Positions 56,301 to 64,000 of a DNA stretch of 64,000 nt are shown here, piece by piece. The notes beneath the pieces were generated by a model. It did not search any database, was not told where the DNA came from, and saw only the letters and a program-made list of their open reading frames with translations. The stretch's first letter is position 1; every line of letters starts with the position of its first letter. Source of the DNA: Paenibacillus sp. AN1007 (GTDB lineage Bacteria; Bacillota; Bacilli; Paenibacillales; Paenibacillaceae); NCBI RefSeq assembly GCF_040702995.1, contig NZ_CP159992.1:2133501-2197500 (forward strand), written 5' to 3'. The position numbers and the translations under genes were made by a program.

Positions 56301-57827
56301 TTGAAATCTTGGATTGAAGGAGCATTAAAGGGAGAACCGGAAGCTTATGAGCAGCTGGTGGCCCATTACCGCGGGATGGCACTTGCTGTAGCCTATCAAC
56401 GGCTGCAGGATGTGTATACAGCAGAAGATGTCGTGCAGGAAGCTTTTGCAGAGGCATTCAGCAATCTGGTCAAACTCGAGAAGCCGGAGGCTTTCCCTGG
56501 ATGGTTTAAAGTTATTGTGGAAAGACAGTGTTATCGCTGGTTGAGAAGCAGGAGGCATGCAGTTGTCCCTATTCAGGAAATAGAGCATGTATTTCTTGAA
56601 GAAGATCAGGCGCGTGATCCGGAAGCCCAGGCGATACAGAAGGAACTGAAGCAGACGCTGCACAGTTCCATTGCCAAACTGCCCTCGTCGATGCAAATTG
56701 TCGTTGATTTATTTTATTTTCAAGGCTGCACGCTGAAAGAAATATCCGATTTCCTTGGGGTGAACGTACCGGCGTTAAAGAAAAGATTGTTTGATGCCCG
56801 AGCTAAACTTAAACGTTCCATACCTGTGCGAAATCTGGCATCCATGTTTAACGAGCTGTATGAGGGAGGAAAAAGTATGCTGCATATTATGAATGGAGAC
56901 CACGCCGCTAATCGGCTGCGGGAGAGCGGTATCCAGGGAGATATCGTTGTGTGGCGTGAACTGTACACCTACGGCCCTGTAACAACGGATATGGCCGACC
57001 GGAAAGCAAGGCAGCATCGAGCATTTGTGCTGGAAGACGAGCTGGGCATACCGCAGCAGGAGTATTTGCAGATCGAAGCTCTGGAGAACAAGCTTCGTTC
57101 ACTGCAGCCGGATCAAGAGGTCGTACTGTGGTTTGAGCATGATCTGTATGACCAAACGATGTTGAGCTATCTGCTGCACTTATGGAGCAGTAAAACCTTT
57201 CAGAAGTTCAAGCTGCATTTGCTGTGTATTGATTCTTTTCCGGAGGTAGAGGATTTCAGAGGGCTGGCACAGCTCACCGCTGCTCAAATGCAGACCTTGT
57301 CCGGAACATGGCATGTAATCCAAGATGAGGAGATTCAGGCGGGAAGAGCGTTCTGGAAAGCTTATTCTTCGTCAGACATTTGTCATCACGAGCAGTATAT
57401 GAAACATGCTTCTGATGCACTTCCTTTTGCCCGTACTGCGTTTCAGGCTCATCTGTCCCGTCTGCCATCCAGTACGAACGGCTTGGGCTGCATTGAGCAG
57501 GTAACACTGGAAACGATAAGAGCTGGTGTGGATCGTCCATATGCCCTGTTTCAAAAGGTAGGAGACAAGCTGTCTATTCTCGGGATGGGTGATCTCGAAT
57601 ATTGGGCACATCTAAGAAGAATGTCGACAGGGAAGTATCCGCTCGTCCGGATGACTGGGGCAGCGGATTTGCCAAAGTACAATCAGCATAATCAGGCTTT
57701 TCGCGAAGCCGAACTTTCTTTAACGGAACTGGGAGCGCGTGTATGCGGCGGTGAAGAGAATTGGAACAGCTGGAGAGAGGACGAATATTGGTCCGGCGGC
57801 CTGCATATCAGGAAAGGTAAAGTTTAA
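56301..57827 (+). CDS. ECF sigma factor fused to a DUF1835 domain
   Basis: 508 residues. Residues 1-175 are a complete ECF sigma factor: region 2 (YHRGMALAVAYQRL-like YRGMALAVAYQRLQDVYTAEDVVQEAF) and region 4 (LPSSMQIVVDLFYFQGCTLK then FLGVNVPALKKRLFDARAKL). From about residue 190 a DUF1835 domain follows (LHIMNGDHAANRLRESGIQG then WRELYTYGP, and LWFEHDLYDQTMLSYLLHLW) with a DUF3658-like C-terminus. TTG start 8 bases after AAGGAG. The extension may sense a signal or control the sigma part, since no anti-sigma gene is adjacent. Confidence 0.88.
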   Translation: MKSWIEGALKGEPEAYEQLVAHYRGMALAVAYQRLQDVYTAEDVVQEAFAEAFSNLVKLEKPEAFPGWFKVIVERQCYRWLRSRRHAVVPIQEIEHVFLEEDQARDPEAQAIQKELKQTLHSSIAKLPSSMQIVVDLFYFQGCTLKEISDFLGVNVPALKKRLFDARAKLKRSIPVRNLASMFNELYEGGKSMLHIMNGDHAANRLRESGIQGDIVVWRELYTYGPVTTDMADRKARQHRAFVLEDELGIPQQEYLQIEALENKLRSLQPDQEVVLWFEHDLYDQTMLSYLLHLWSSKTFQKFKLHLLCIDSFPEVEDFRGLAQLTAAQMQTLSGTWHVIQDEEIQAGRAFWKAYSSSDICHHEQYMKHASDALPFARTAFQAHLSRLPSSTNGLGCIEQVTLETIRAGVDRPYALFQKVGDKLSILGMGDLEYWAHLRRMSTGKYPLVRMTGAADLPKYNQHNQAFREAELSLTELGARVCGGEENWNSWREDEYWSGGLHIRKGKV

Positions 57828-58152
57828 GATCAAATGTAATCATGTGCAGGGTGTGACAAAATGCATATCGTATACCTTGAACATCTCTATAGGAGAATTG
57901 GACAAGAACGTCCATTCTCCTATTTTCTTTTGTTTAGTAAATGTAAAAAAAACAGCGCAATTGCTGCCTTTGTAAATGAATTGTACCGATTTGGCCTTTA
58001 GGTGTCATAGGACACGGATTGACTGTGTAGTGTAGAATTATATAATAAAAGAAGCATATGCTTGTTATTCGAGGATAAACGGCAGGAGGTGGAAGCATTG
58101 GGAAGTTGAAACTGCATTTGAACGGCATAATGGCTGATATCCTACATTTTCG
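57828..58152. other. Gap with terminator at 57889-57928
   Basis: ATAGGAGAAT...ATTCTCCTAT followed by TTTTCTTTTG ends the sigma-DUF1835 unit. The remaining ~220 bases are upstream sequence of the CNNM gene; its promoter is not certain. Confidence 0.7.
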
Positions 58153-58163
58153 AAGGAGGTGGA

Positions 58164-58193
58164 CCTATTTGCCGAAAGATCACGGCAAATAGG
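58164..58193 (+). promoter_or_regulatory. 11-bp perfect hairpin over the SD of the CNNM gene, with a 7-codon upstream ORF
   Basis: CCTATTTGCCG (58164-58174) and CGGCAAATAGG (58183-58193) form an 11-bp stem with an 8-base loop. The right arm contains the AGG of the only SD-like AGGA before TTG 58202. A very strong SD (AAGGAGGTGG, 58153-58162) precedes TTG 58169, which opens MPKDHGK and a TAG inside the hairpin, in the same frame as the main gene. Confidence 0.6.
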
Positions 58194-58201
58194 AAGAACA
58201 T

Positions 58202-59518
58202 TTGAGTGACCCCTTACCGAGTATTATGAGTTTGATTTTAATCGGTTTACTTGTATTAATGAATGGTTTCTTTGTCTCTGCAGAATTCGCAATGGTGAAA
58301 GTGCGGAGCAGCCGGATTGAGGCCTTAGTAGAGGCCGGTAATCGTAACGCGAAATACGCGTCTAACATTATACGTAATATGGATGCCTACCTGTCGGCTT
58401 GTCAGCTTGGCATTACGTTAGCTTCACTTGGGCTGGGATGGCTCGGTGAACCTGTCATCGCACGACTGCTTGCACCTGTTTTTACGGCATTTGGCCTGGG
58501 TCCGGTATATGTGCATGGCATTTCAATTGTGATTGCTTTTGTCATTATTACCATTTTGCATATTGTCCTGGGAGAACTGGCTCCCAAAACGATGGCCATT
58601 CGCAAATCTGAAGCGATCACACTGTGGTCTGCAGTGCTCCTGACGTTCTTTTACAAACTAATGTATCCCTTCATCTGGGTCCTGAACGGCATGGCGAATG
58701 GACTGCTCAGACTGTTTCGAATGGCGCCAGCCTCGGAACTTGACGATGCACATAGTGAAGATGAAATACGTATTCTTATGAAAGAAAGCAATAAGAGCGG
58801 TTTAATTGATAATACTGAATTAGCACTTGTTGATAATATATTTGATTTTACGGATACAACCGCCCGTGAGATCATGATTCCACGGACGGAAATGATCTGT
58901 CTTAACGCCAATCAGTCCATGCTGGAGAACTTGGAGATTGCAAGCGAAAGCATGCGTACACGTTATCCGGTGTATAACGGAGACAAGGATCATATTATCG
59001 GCTTCATTCACATTAAAGATTTGATGCGATCTCAATTAACGGACACGATATCCGTAATTCGTCCGATTCTGGCTGTGCCGGATACTACGCTAATTAGTGA
59101 CCTGCTCAAGCGTATGCAGCGCAGCAAAACACAAATTGCTGTTCTGATCGACGAATACGGAGGAACCTCTGGTATGGTCACGCTTGAGGACATTATGGAA
59201 GAGATTGTTGGCGAAATTCAGGATGAATTTGACCAAGAGCGTCCGGTGATCGAACAAGTCAGCGAGCTGGAATATTCCATTGACGGATTAATGCTGATTG
59301 AAGAGGTCAGTGAACGATTCGGTATAGAGATGGACCGGGCTGATTATGATACGATCGGAGGCTGGTTATACTCCAGAGTAGAGGCTATTCCACCTGAGGT
59401 TGGTCAATCGGTTGAACATAACGGGTATCTGTTTGTGATTGAGGAAACAGAACACAAGCGGATTTCACGTGTGAATGTGGTGAAGCTTGAATTGCTTGTT
59501 GAAGGAGAGGGCGCGTAG
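58202..59518 (+). CDS. CNNM/CBS-domain membrane protein (hemolysin C/CorC family)
   Basis: 438 residues. N-terminal DUF21/CNNM domain with four membrane helices (LILIGLLVLMNGFFVSAEFA; GITLASLGLGWLGEP), two CBS domains (about 205-335, IMIPRTEMICLN ... IDEYGGTSGMVTLEDIMEEI) and a C-terminal CorC/HlyC domain (SIDGLMLIEEVSERF ... GGWLYSRV). Family members such as MpfA act in magnesium efflux. TTG start; SD usage is discussed under the upstream hairpin. Monocistronic with terminator. Confidence 0.9.
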   Translation: MSDPLPSIMSLILIGLLVLMNGFFVSAEFAMVKVRSSRIEALVEAGNRNAKYASNIIRNMDAYLSACQLGITLASLGLGWLGEPVIARLLAPVFTAFGLGPVYVHGISIVIAFVIITILHIVLGELAPKTMAIRKSEAITLWSAVLLTFFYKLMYPFIWVLNGMANGLLRLFRMAPASELDDAHSEDEIRILMKESNKSGLIDNTELALVDNIFDFTDTTAREIMIPRTEMICLNANQSMLENLEIASESMRTRYPVYNGDKDHIIGFIHIKDLMRSQLTDTISVIRPILAVPDTTLISDLLKRMQRSKTQIAVLIDEYGGTSGMVTLEDIMEEIVGEIQDEFDQERPVIEQVSELEYSIDGLMLIEEVSERFGIEMDRADYDTIGGWLYSRVEAIPPEVGQSVEHNGYLFVIEETEHKRISRVNVVKLELLVEGEGA

Positions 59519-59554
59519 TTCCTCAAGCGGTATTATTATAGGTGGTACACAGGA

Positions 59555-59581
59555 AAGCCGCTAATTCAGCGGCTTTTTTGC
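59555..59581 (+). terminator. Intrinsic terminator
   Basis: AAGCCGCT-AATTC-AGCGGCTTTTTT. Confidence 0.88.
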
Positions 59582-59608
59582 TGCACCGGAACAAATTGCT
59601 GATTCGGG

Positions 59609-59637
59609 TTGACGCTTGAAGAAGCTCATGGTATTAT
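59609..59637 (+). promoter_or_regulatory. Sigma-A promoter of the ABC-F leader
   Basis: TTGACG (59609-59614), 17-bp spacer, TATTAT (59632-59637). Transcription would begin near 59644, about 28 bases before the first leader ORF and 450 bases before the ABC-F start. Confidence 0.75.
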
Positions 59638-59671
59638 TCAACTCAATAAAAGAAGAGGGAGGCACGTTCCT

Positions 59672-59698
59672 ATGACTCATTCCATGCGTCTTCGATAA
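59672..59698 (+). CDS. Leader peptide 1, MTHSMRLR (ErmD/ErmK type)
   Basis: ATG with a GGGAGG SD ten bases upstream encodes eight residues, MTHSMRLR, then TAA. This equals the first eight residues of the ErmD/ErmK leader peptide (MTHSMRLRFPTLNQ), in which macrolides stall the ribosome at the R-L-R motif. Here the ORF stops right after RLR. A ribosome held at this point would cover the 5' arm of the terminator that begins at the stop codon. Confidence 0.85.
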   Translation: MTHSMRLR

Positions 59699-59748
59699 GC
59701 AGGTCAAAAAAGCGAATTTCCACAATCGTGGGCTTTTTTGAACTGCTT
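59697..59748 (+). terminator. Leader terminator 1, starting at the leader-1 stop codon
   Basis: AAGCAGGTCAAAAAAGC pairs with GCTTTTTTGAACTGCTT (one mismatch). Inside it CCAC-AATC-GTGG is followed by GCTTTTTT, an intrinsic terminator. The 5' arm directly follows codon 8 of leader 1. Confidence 0.75.
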
Positions 59749-59754
59749 ATTTTA

Positions 59755-59826
59755 CGTATGGAGAGAGATATAGGTTTCGATCGAATGGCTTATTTTGCTA
59801 TGCTTCGATCGACGTGTCTCCATACG
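59755..59826 (+). promoter_or_regulatory. Long leader hairpin
   Basis: CGTATGGAGA and TCTCCATACG are perfect 10-base arms; inside them a second pair, TCGATCGA and TCGATCGA, is available. It may isolate terminator 1 from terminator 2 or serve as an alternative fold. Confidence 0.6.
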
Positions 59827-59831
59827 TTTAT

Positions 59832-59876
59832 AATGCAGGTTCAAGTCCACGTGGTGGCTTGGATCTGCATTTTTGA
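59832..59876 (+). terminator. Leader terminator 2
   Basis: AATGCAGGTTCAAG pairs with CTTGGATCTGCATT (with G-U pairs), followed by TTTGATT. A second stop for RNA polymerase before the ABC-F gene. Confidence 0.75.
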
Positions 59877-59981
59877 TTACCGTGATAAATTCAGAACTTA
59901 ACGTCAAATAGAACCTCAAATAGAATTTAAGACCAGCATGGAACGCTCGCCTTAAAATTGAACCTGAAAGGAGCTGCCGGA

Positions 59982-60017
59982 ATGAGTTGTTATATGCATT
60001 GGTATTTCTTTATATAA
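59982..60017 (+). CDS. Leader peptide 2, [11 protein letters not shown]
   Basis: ATG eight bases after GAAAGGAG encodes [11 protein letters not shown] and TAA. No known leader with this sequence comes to mind. The stop codon directly touches the anti-SD at 60018, the position expected for a translational attenuator in which a stalled or terminating ribosome melts the sequestering helix. Confidence 0.7.
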   Translation: MSCYMHWYFFI

Positions 60018-60084
60018 TCCTCCCTTCTTGAATCGCAGGGAGATTCGTCCTGCGAGCATAACAACTGCGATTTTAGAAGGAGGA
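60018..60084 (+). promoter_or_regulatory. Anti-SD helix sequestering the ABC-F ribosome binding site
   Basis: TCCTCC (60018-60023) is complementary to GGAGGA (60079-60084), the SD of the ABC-F gene. TTCT (60025-60028) pairs with AGAA, and AATCGCAG (60031-60038) with CTGCGATT (60065-60072). An alternative hairpin CGCAGG...CCTGCG (60034-60054) competes for the left arm. Confidence 0.75.
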
Positions 60085-60090
60085 AATGAG

Positions 60091-61554
60091 ATGAATGTAT
60101 TAATTAACGCAAAAGAGATTGTTGTGGAATATGCCAGTCGTGAAGTGTTGGACATTGACCATCTTGAACTTTATGAATATGACCGAATTGGCCTGGTTGG
60201 AGCGAATGGTGCAGGCAAGAGTACACTTCTGAAAGTATTACTGGGCAGAACCCAAGTGTCGAAAGGAAACATCGTAAGGCACGGCAGCTTCGCTTATATC
60301 CCGCAGATGGAGCATGATATCGATCAGCAAAAAGTGAGTTCCGCACTTGCGGGCAAACTTGGCGTAAACAAAATCGATGCAGATCAGATGAGCGGTGGTC
60401 AGGAAACGAGGCTGAAAATCGCAGAGGCCTTGTCCGGCACGGTACATGGCATCTTGGCGGACGAACCTACGAGTCATCTGGATACCGAGGGGATTGATTT
60501 TCTGATCCATCAGCTCTCATTTTATACAGGGGCGCTGCTGGTCATCAGTCATGACCGGTATTTTCTTGATCAAGTGGTCGATAAAATCTGGGAGTTGAAA
60601 GATGGAAAAATAACGGAGTATTGGGGTGGATATTCGGAGTATCTGGCCCAAAAGAATGAAATTCAGAAAAAGCAGGAAATCCAATATCAGCAGTATATGA
60701 ATGAACGAGAACGACTGGAAAAAGCCATCAATGACAAGCGGAATCAGGCTCGTAAAATGGATCATAAAGAAAAAGGGGCTTCAAGGAAAAACAGCTCGGA
60801 TCATGGCGGGCGGCTTGCACATCAAAAATCGGTTGGAAGTAAACAGAAGAAGCTGCATCAAGCCGCAAAAAATATGGAGCAGCGCATCGAAGCACTGGGT
60901 GAACTCAATGCCCCTGCTGTGAATCGTACGATACACTTCCGTCAGAATAATCCGTTAGGACTTCACAATCCATTTCCGATTACAGCTAAAGAGATCAATA
61001 AAACGTTGGGTGATAAGGTAATTTTGCAGAAAGCTTCGTTCCAATTCCCGCTTGGCGGTAGGATTGCACTAACTGGTGCAAACGGTGCAGGAAAAACAAC
61101 GCTTTTCAAAATGATCCTGGAGCGCGAGGAGGGCATCATCCTGTCGCCAAAGGCAGAGATCGGATATTTTGCACAGAATGTGTATACGTTTGACCACCAT
61201 CAAGCTGTTATGACATTTATGCAGGAAAACTGTGATTATCAGGTGTCCGAGATTCGAGCTGTGCTGGCATCTCTAGGATTTTCACAGCATGATGTCCGTA
61301 AGAAGCTGGCGGTATTAAGCGGTGGTGAGATAATGAAGCTGCAGCTGGCGAAAATACTGCTTGGAAGATATAACATTCTGCTTTTGGATGAACCGAGCAA
61401 TTTTCTGGACATGCCTGCCACGGAAGCACTGGAACAGATGATGAAAAGTTATGTGGGAACCATTATTTTCATTTCACATGATGCTCGTTTGGTCGAAAAT
61501 GTCGCCGATCAGGTATATGCTGTAGAAAATAAACAAATTGTTCGAATCAGGTAG
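60091..61554 (+). CDS. Msr-like ABC-F ribosomal protection protein
   Basis: 487 residues, two ABC domains without membrane segments. Domain 1: Walker [10 protein letters not shown] (37-45), signature MSGGQETRL, Walker [12 protein letters not shown]. An interdomain linker rich in Lys/Arg/Glu (about 190-300, with [16 protein letters not shown]). Domain 2: [31 protein letters not shown]. The overall wording ([33 protein letters not shown]) is close to Msr-type proteins, which displace macrolides from the ribosome. ATG 60091 is 7 bases after AGGAGG. Expression is under the elaborate leader upstream. Confidence 0.9.
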   Translation: MNVLINAKEIVVEYASREVLDIDHLELYEYDRIGLVGANGAGKSTLLKVLLGRTQVSKGNIVRHGSFAYIPQMEHDIDQQKVSSALAGKLGVNKIDADQMSGGQETRLKIAEALSGTVHGILADEPTSHLDTEGIDFLIHQLSFYTGALLVISHDRYFLDQVVDKIWELKDGKITEYWGGYSEYLAQKNEIQKKQEIQYQQYMNERERLEKAINDKRNQARKMDHKEKGASRKNSSDHGGRLAHQKSVGSKQKKLHQAAKNMEQRIEALGELNAPAVNRTIHFRQNNPLGLHNPFPITAKEINKTLGDKVILQKASFQFPLGGRIALTGANGAGKTTLFKMILEREEGIILSPKAEIGYFAQNVYTFDHHQAVMTFMQENCDYQVSEIRAVLASLGFSQHDVRKKLAVLSGGEIMKLQLAKILLGRYNILLLDEPSNFLDMPATEALEQMMKSYVGTIIFISHDARLVENVADQVYAVENKQIVRIR

Positions 61555-61644
61555 ATAAATCCGATTCCGATAAATTTGACTATGTTCTTCATACGGGTTG
61601 GAAACATTTAGGTTTCAGAGATGTTAACCTTCCGAAACAATGAA

Positions 61645-61686
61645 AAGGACGCAGCCGATGGAACATCGGTGCGTCCTATTTTTTTG
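61645..61686 (+). terminator. Intrinsic terminator of the ABC-F gene
   Basis: AGGACGCAGCCGAT...ATCGGTGCGTCCT followed by T-run. Confidence 0.88.
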
Positions 61687-61756
61687 AAACCTGTCCTCCG
61701 TTCCGTCCGTTTAATAGATTACATGTCATTAAACCATAGAGTGAGGAGGAATGATG

Positions 61757-62284
61757 ATGAAAAAGGCCCAACCATGGGACCAATCTATATACCGTAAGCC
61801 CATTTTGAAAATAACACTTGTTCTTGCTTTGATCACGCCAGTCTTTGTTGTACTGCCCGAAATTTCGTCAGCAGCTGGAAGTCCGCTGATAAATATAACG
61901 TCGGGTGCACGAACAGCTCCGCCGCCGCTGGAACCTTGGGATAATTTCATTCAATCACGAGCTGCCCAATCGAAACATATCTATCAGGCGATTTGTTCGT
62001 TAACGCGAGGAGAGAGGCTTCAAGCCGTTGTGAGAACAACTACAATGACCTATAAAGAAGTGAAAACCTTGTCCGTCAAATATCGGTTAGAGCGCTGGAC
62101 CGGAACAGCCTGGGTCACATTCGCGGGCAGCTCTTCAACGGACACACAGACCAATGAACTTCGTTCAGGTTCTGATTGGGAAGTCCTTGCCGGTTATTAT
62201 TACCGTGTCGTTAGTGTTCATACAGCATATGATGGAACCAAATCAGATCAGTCCACCCATACCTCACCTAGTGTGTTGTTTTGA
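61757..62284 (+). CDS. Small secreted protein, function unknown
   Basis: 175 residues. Signal peptide with hydrophobic ILKITLVLALITPVFVVLPE and a probable cut after SAAG. The mature part ends in a beta-rich domain (VKYRLERWTGTAWVTFAGSS ... LAGYYYRVVSVHTAYDGT) resembling short secreted beta-sandwich proteins of Bacilli. The SD GGAGG is 7 bases before ATG 61757 (the third of three ATGs). No family name assigned. It ends one base before the convergent anti-sigma gene. Confidence 0.75.
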   Translation: MKKAQPWDQSIYRKPILKITLVLALITPVFVVLPEISSAAGSPLINITSGARTAPPPLEPWDNFIQSRAAQSKHIYQAICSLTRGERLQAVVRTTTMTYKEVKTLSVKYRLERWTGTAWVTFAGSSSTDTQTNELRSGSDWEVLAGYYYRVVSVHTAYDGTKSDQSTHTSPSVLF

Positions 62285-62285
62285 G

Positions 62286-63236
62286 TTATTTGGATTGAAC
62301 AGGAGCGTTTTGCTCCAGAAAATCATTGGCAATGGCAATCATTTCTTCTTCGGTCACCGTTCCAAACAGACTCATACTGAGTGTACCTGTCATCCACTGA
62401 ATTGAATTGAAGGGTGGGCCTACATACACAAGAGCATCATTTCCATCTGTGAGCTTCACCGCTTTGCTCTTCTGCAGCGGTGTTTTCTCAAGAGACTGTC
62501 CGGGCCTAACATATTCATAGTTTATCTGTATAAGTTCTTCTGTATCACTTTTACCCTGGATGGAGTATCGAATTCTCATCATATCGGATTCATAATAGTC
62601 GTCAGGATTTACCGGATTCTCTGTATCCAGCAGCAGTTCATATTTCATCTTGTCAAAACGGGCAGGAATGGCTTTAGATAATATAAATTCTCCTAAAAAC
62701 CCTTCACGAGCGATCTCTTCTGTCACAGCGACTGGTCGAAAAACATGTTTTTCGAGTTCAAAAACAGGAATACCTTCAGCATCAGCATGGAAACTGTAGT
62801 TTGACTCCATGTCAGGTGGTGGAGGTGTTTTGGCAGTAGAGGGATCGGGACTCAGATCCACAGACTTCTCTTCCACGATGATCGATTTCATGCCATTGCC
62901 CCAATTTTTAATCGATTGTACAAGAGGGGATACAGCTTGTGTTCCGGTTGGAAGGCTGAACAGAACGGCTCCAATCATTACGGAAGCAGCGACAAGGCCC
63001 GACAGTTTCAAGGTGCGTATTCTACGTTTATGTGCTCCAAGGATTTCAATCTCTCTTTGTACCTTGTGCCAGGATTGCTGCATGGATTGGGAACGGGAAG
63101 CAGAAGGGGCGGTGGCAGCTTGCTGGAAAGCTTCATCAAAAGCCTGTTCAAACGCCGCATCAAAATATTCATCTTCCAGGCCTGAATCTAGTGGTTCTTC
63201 AAGCTTATTTAGCCTGCCTCTGTTCAATGCTTCCAC
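62286..63236 (-). CDS. Membrane anti-sigma factor with DUF4367 domain
   Basis: 316 residues. An acidic N-terminal cytoplasmic part (about 1-75, DEYFDAAFEQAFDEAFQQA) that can hold the sigma factor, one membrane helix (LSGLVAASVMIGAVLFSLP), and an external DUF4367 domain at the C-terminus (IQWMTGTLSMSLFGTVTEE). The GTG start overlaps the end of the sigma gene by 32 bases, so translation is coupled. It is expected to keep the upstream sigma factor inactive until an envelope signal arrives. Confidence 0.88.
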   Translation of the reverse strand: MEALNRGRLNKLEEPLDSGLEDEYFDAAFEQAFDEAFQQAATAPSASRSQSMQQSWHKVQREIEILGAHKRRIRTLKLSGLVAASVMIGAVLFSLPTGTQAVSPLVQSIKNWGNGMKSIIVEEKSVDLSPDPSTAKTPPPPDMESNYSFHADAEGIPVFELEKHVFRPVAVTEEIAREGFLGEFILSKAIPARFDKMKYELLLDTENPVNPDDYYESDMMRIRYSIQGKSDTEELIQINYEYVRPGQSLEKTPLQKSKAVKLTDGNDALVYVGPPFNSIQWMTGTLSMSLFGTVTEEEMIAIANDFLEQNAPVQSK

Positions 63237-63795
63237 CCCATTCCTTATGTAATTTCTTCTTGATACTGCCGCGGGCTCGGAATAAACGCTGCTTCACAAT
63301 GTCCTCGGTAGTATTCAATAATTCTGCAATCTCGCGATAAGAGAAACCTTCTTTCCAACGCAGCTCGACCAGCACGCGGTATTCAGGTTTCAACTGGGAG
63401 AGATAGTGTTCAATAGACTCCTGCATCATTTGTGTCTCGACCATACTTTCCACCGAAGCGGCTGTCTGATTCATGGTCTCTATATCTATAAAAACACTAT
63501 CCGTATCCAATTGGTTACGATTTTTTTTGTTTTTTCTCAAATAATTAATTGCAGTATTCCGGGTCACCACCTTGAGCCAGGCTTTAAGTTTAACCTCGTC
63601 TTCGAAGAGGGGTTTGCTTTTAATAATTTTGATAAACGCTTCCTGAATAATATCCTCTGCCGCTGCGCGTTCCTTGATGATATATACGATCAGTCCATAT
63701 ACCATATTGTAATACTCATAATATATTTCTTCTTGAATTACAGGTCCTAATTGATGAAAATCGGATGCAAGTAAAAGCTGGAGCCGATTGGCCAT
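63205..63795 (-). CDS. ECF-type RNA polymerase sigma factor
   Basis: 196 residues. Region 2: YEYYNMVYGLIVYIIKERAA then AEDIIQEAFIKI, and LKAWLKVVTRNTAINYLRK; region 4: LKPEYRVLVELRWKEGFSYR then EIAELLNTTEDIVKQRLFRA. ATG 63795 follows AAAGGAG by 6 bases. It forms an operon with the anti-sigma gene. The short in-frame extension to 63816 has no SD. Confidence 0.92.
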   Translation of the reverse strand: MANRLQLLLASDFHQLGPVIQEEIYYEYYNMVYGLIVYIIKERAAAEDIIQEAFIKIIKSKPLFEDEVKLKAWLKVVTRNTAINYLRKNKKNRNQLDTDSVFIDIETMNQTAASVESMVETQMMQESIEHYLSQLKPEYRVLVELRWKEGFSYREIAELLNTTEDIVKQRLFRARGSIKKKLHKEWGGSIEQRQAK

Positions 63796-64000
63796 GATGT
63801 TCTCCTTTCTGGTCAACAGTCCACAAACATTGGTATCATTACATTTTACAACAGATTATGGAAGCGATACAATGTCCGATAGACCTGATTACAGTTCTGA
63901 AAAGAGGGAGTTCTGACCCTGTTTGATGTTTGCTGAAAAAGAAAAAACAGGCGATCTTGCAAACCATGGAATCCATGGCAGCGAAAATCGACTGTTCAAT
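63796..64000. other. Upstream region of the sigma/anti-sigma operon
   Basis: About 200 bases up to the window edge with no gene visible. It should carry the sigma operon promoter on the minus strand; I could not assign its -35/-10 with confidence. Confidence 0.4.

Overview
The window looks like a piece of a Paenibacillus-type chromosome (Bacillales, spore-forming, mid G+C). The evidence is a cwlJ-gerQ spore-germination pair, strong AGGAGG ribosome binding sites, ATG/GTG/TTG starts, a LicT-type beta-glucoside operon, an SLH-domain surface protein, a BclA-like collagen protein, DUF4178/DUF4247, DUF3231 and YqcI proteins, and many GNAT and ECF sigma genes. No rRNA, tRNA or CRISPR array was seen, and there is no intact prophage or insertion sequence.

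Layout. 0-1.2 kb: end of a DUF4178-DUF4247 unit. 1.3-3.7 kb: HNH protein and moeA-mobB (molybdenum cofactor). 4-5.1 kb: XerS-like recombinase with a dif-like site beyond its 3' end. 5.3-7.7 kb: GNAT, SDR and aldo/keto reductase. 7.8-13.2 kb: a segment bracketed by a 30-bp direct repeat, with a CobW remnant, a DUF418 protein, a two-component system, an ECF sigma factor, PsiE and an orphan barstar. 13.3-19.8 kb: transporters, YqcI, a manganese-catalase remnant, a Gln-rich small protein, a GNAT and a DUF3231 protein. 20-26 kb: amidase, an EamA transporter under an FMN riboswitch, DinB, a CGNR regulator and an amidohydrolase. 26-30.6 kb: the licT-bglP-bglH operon with two RAT/terminator switches. 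31-37.6 kb: permease, unknown protein, second tyrosine recombinase (again next to a dif-like site), L-lactate dehydrogenase and a beta-propeller lipoprotein. 38-39.7 kb: a decayed integrative element (integrase and Xre remnants around a lipoprotein). 40-41.6 kb: SLH protein. 41.8-50 kb: a same-strand run of small-molecule-modifying enzymes (phosphatase, two APH-like kinases, HAD, several GNATs, an unusual GNAT-HD-CHAP fusion, a C39-like protein). 50-55 kb: collagen-like protein, SDR and a tandem TIM-barrel-like secreted protein. 55-59.5 kb: cwlJ-gerQ, a sigma factor-DUF1835 fusion and a CNNM/CBS membrane protein. 59.6-61.6 kb: Msr-like ABC-F gene with a long regulatory leader. 61.7-63.8 kb: a secreted protein and an ECF sigma/anti-sigma pair.

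The most striking system is the leader of the ABC-F gene. A good promoter is followed by an eight-codon ORF, MTHSMRLR, identical to the first eight residues of the ErmD/ErmK leader peptide known for macrolide-dependent stalling. It runs straight into an intrinsic terminator, then another hairpin and a second terminator. A second 11-codon leader ORF with its own strong SD follows, and its stop codon abuts a perfect anti-SD that can pair with the SD of the ABC-F gene. The arrangement reads as a two-stage, transcriptional plus translational, antibiotic-sensing attenuator. The second notable theme is three near-identical, same-orientation dif-like sites at about 3.8, 19.9 and 34.9 kb, two of them just beyond Xer-type recombinase genes. 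Several genes are decayed or rearranged: CobW, Mn-catalase, an integrase, two Xre genes, a RimL-type GNAT with an internal deletion, a LysE gene with a compensated frameshift, and a GNAT with a frameshifted start.
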